Source: UBA4744 sp035282865
GTDB taxonomy: Bacteria; Actinomycetota; Acidimicrobiia; Spongiisociales; UBA4744
Length of the DNA stretch: 12,463 bases
Direction of reading: 5' to 3'
Assembly: GCA_035282865.1 (NCBI GenBank)
Contig: DATEVB010000139.1
Span: forward strand, 1 to 12,463
Shown: positions 12,406 to 12,463 of the stretch, piece by piece
How the letters are laid out: every line of letters starts with the position of its first letter
Numbering within the stretch: the stretch's first letter is position 1
Translations under genes and position numbers: made by a program
Notes under the pieces: generated by a model
Told to the model about the DNA's origin: nothing
What the model saw: the letters and a program-made list of their open reading frames with translations, nothing else
Database searches by the model: none

Positions 12406-12463
12406 TCAGCTACACCCGGTGGTGCCACCACAGTTGAGGCACTTGTAGCAGCTGCCCGATCGG
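12406..12463 (-). CDS. nrdJ: C-terminal end of a probable B12-dependent ribonucleotide reductase (5' part outside window)
   Basis: Only the last 18 codons and the stop (TGA at 12408-12406) are inside. They read RSGSCYKCLNCGGTTGCS, with four cysteines as Cys-X2-Cys-X2-Cys-X5-Cys. A tail of this form (CYKCxxCGxTxGCS) is what I recall at the C terminus of adenosylcobalamin-dependent class II ribonucleotide reductases in actinobacteria, where C-terminal cysteines pass electrons to the active site. With so few residues other zinc-ribbon or Cys-tailed proteins cannot be excluded. The stop is 25 bp from the CTAG of the right inverted repeat, so the transposable unit inserted just beyond this gene without breaking it. 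Confidence 0.55.
   Translation of the reverse strand, partial: RSGSCYKCLNCGGTTGCS

Overview
The window is GC-rich chromosomal DNA that reads as a free-living high-GC actinobacterium. An acidimicrobial lineage is my best guess, but it is not proven. The pointers are strong G/C bias at third codon positions, Thr-rich linkers in an exported lipoprotein, a DUF2510 domain, an IdeR/DtxR-type iron regulator, several TANNNT -10 motifs 6-7 nt before start codons (the actinobacterial leaderless pattern), and what looks like the tail of a B12-type ribonucleotide reductase. No rRNA, tRNA or CRISPR array was seen.

Layout. (1) 1-1061, minus strand: 5' part of a RemA/DUF370-like gene, then an EamA/DMT exporter. 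(2) 1160-3039, plus strand: a TrmH/SpoU rRNA/tRNA methyltransferase and galE. (3) 3207-6599, plus strand: a tight ferrous-iron (feo) operon, dtxR-feoA-feoB(G domain)-feoB(membrane part)-feoC-like. FeoB is split into two proteins exactly at a domain border, and the first four genes are chained by 4-nt stop/start overlaps. The regulator keeps the primary DtxR metal site but has lost the ancillary site. (4) 6633-8519: yceH (plus) converging on an APC-family amino-acid permease (minus). (5) 8622-11082, plus strand: a VOC protein, a Thr-rich SH3 lipoprotein coupled by a TGATG overlap to a DUF2510/scramblase-like protein, then a small lipoprotein. (6) 11137-12378: a 1.24-kb unit bounded by a 23-bp perfect inverted repeat, each copy abutting CTAG. 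It holds an IS630-family transposase fragment and an intact TRAP-type (DctP-like) solute-binding protein gene with no signal peptide. That gene is preceded by a putative 10-codon leaderless micro-ORF overlapping its start. (7) 12406-12463, minus strand: the last codons of a Cys-rich protein that fits the C terminus of NrdJ.

How the parts work together. Region 3 is one functional unit. DtxR senses metal, FeoA and the two FeoB parts move Fe(II) across the membrane using GTP, and the FeoC-like protein with four cysteines may sense redox, oxygen or Fe-S status. Region 5 is an envelope-related group. Region 6 looks like accessory DNA inserted between two convergent genes (the small lipoprotein and the nrdJ-like gene). 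It is the most unusual part of the window: an IS630-like unit whose transposase has been largely replaced by a cargo gene.
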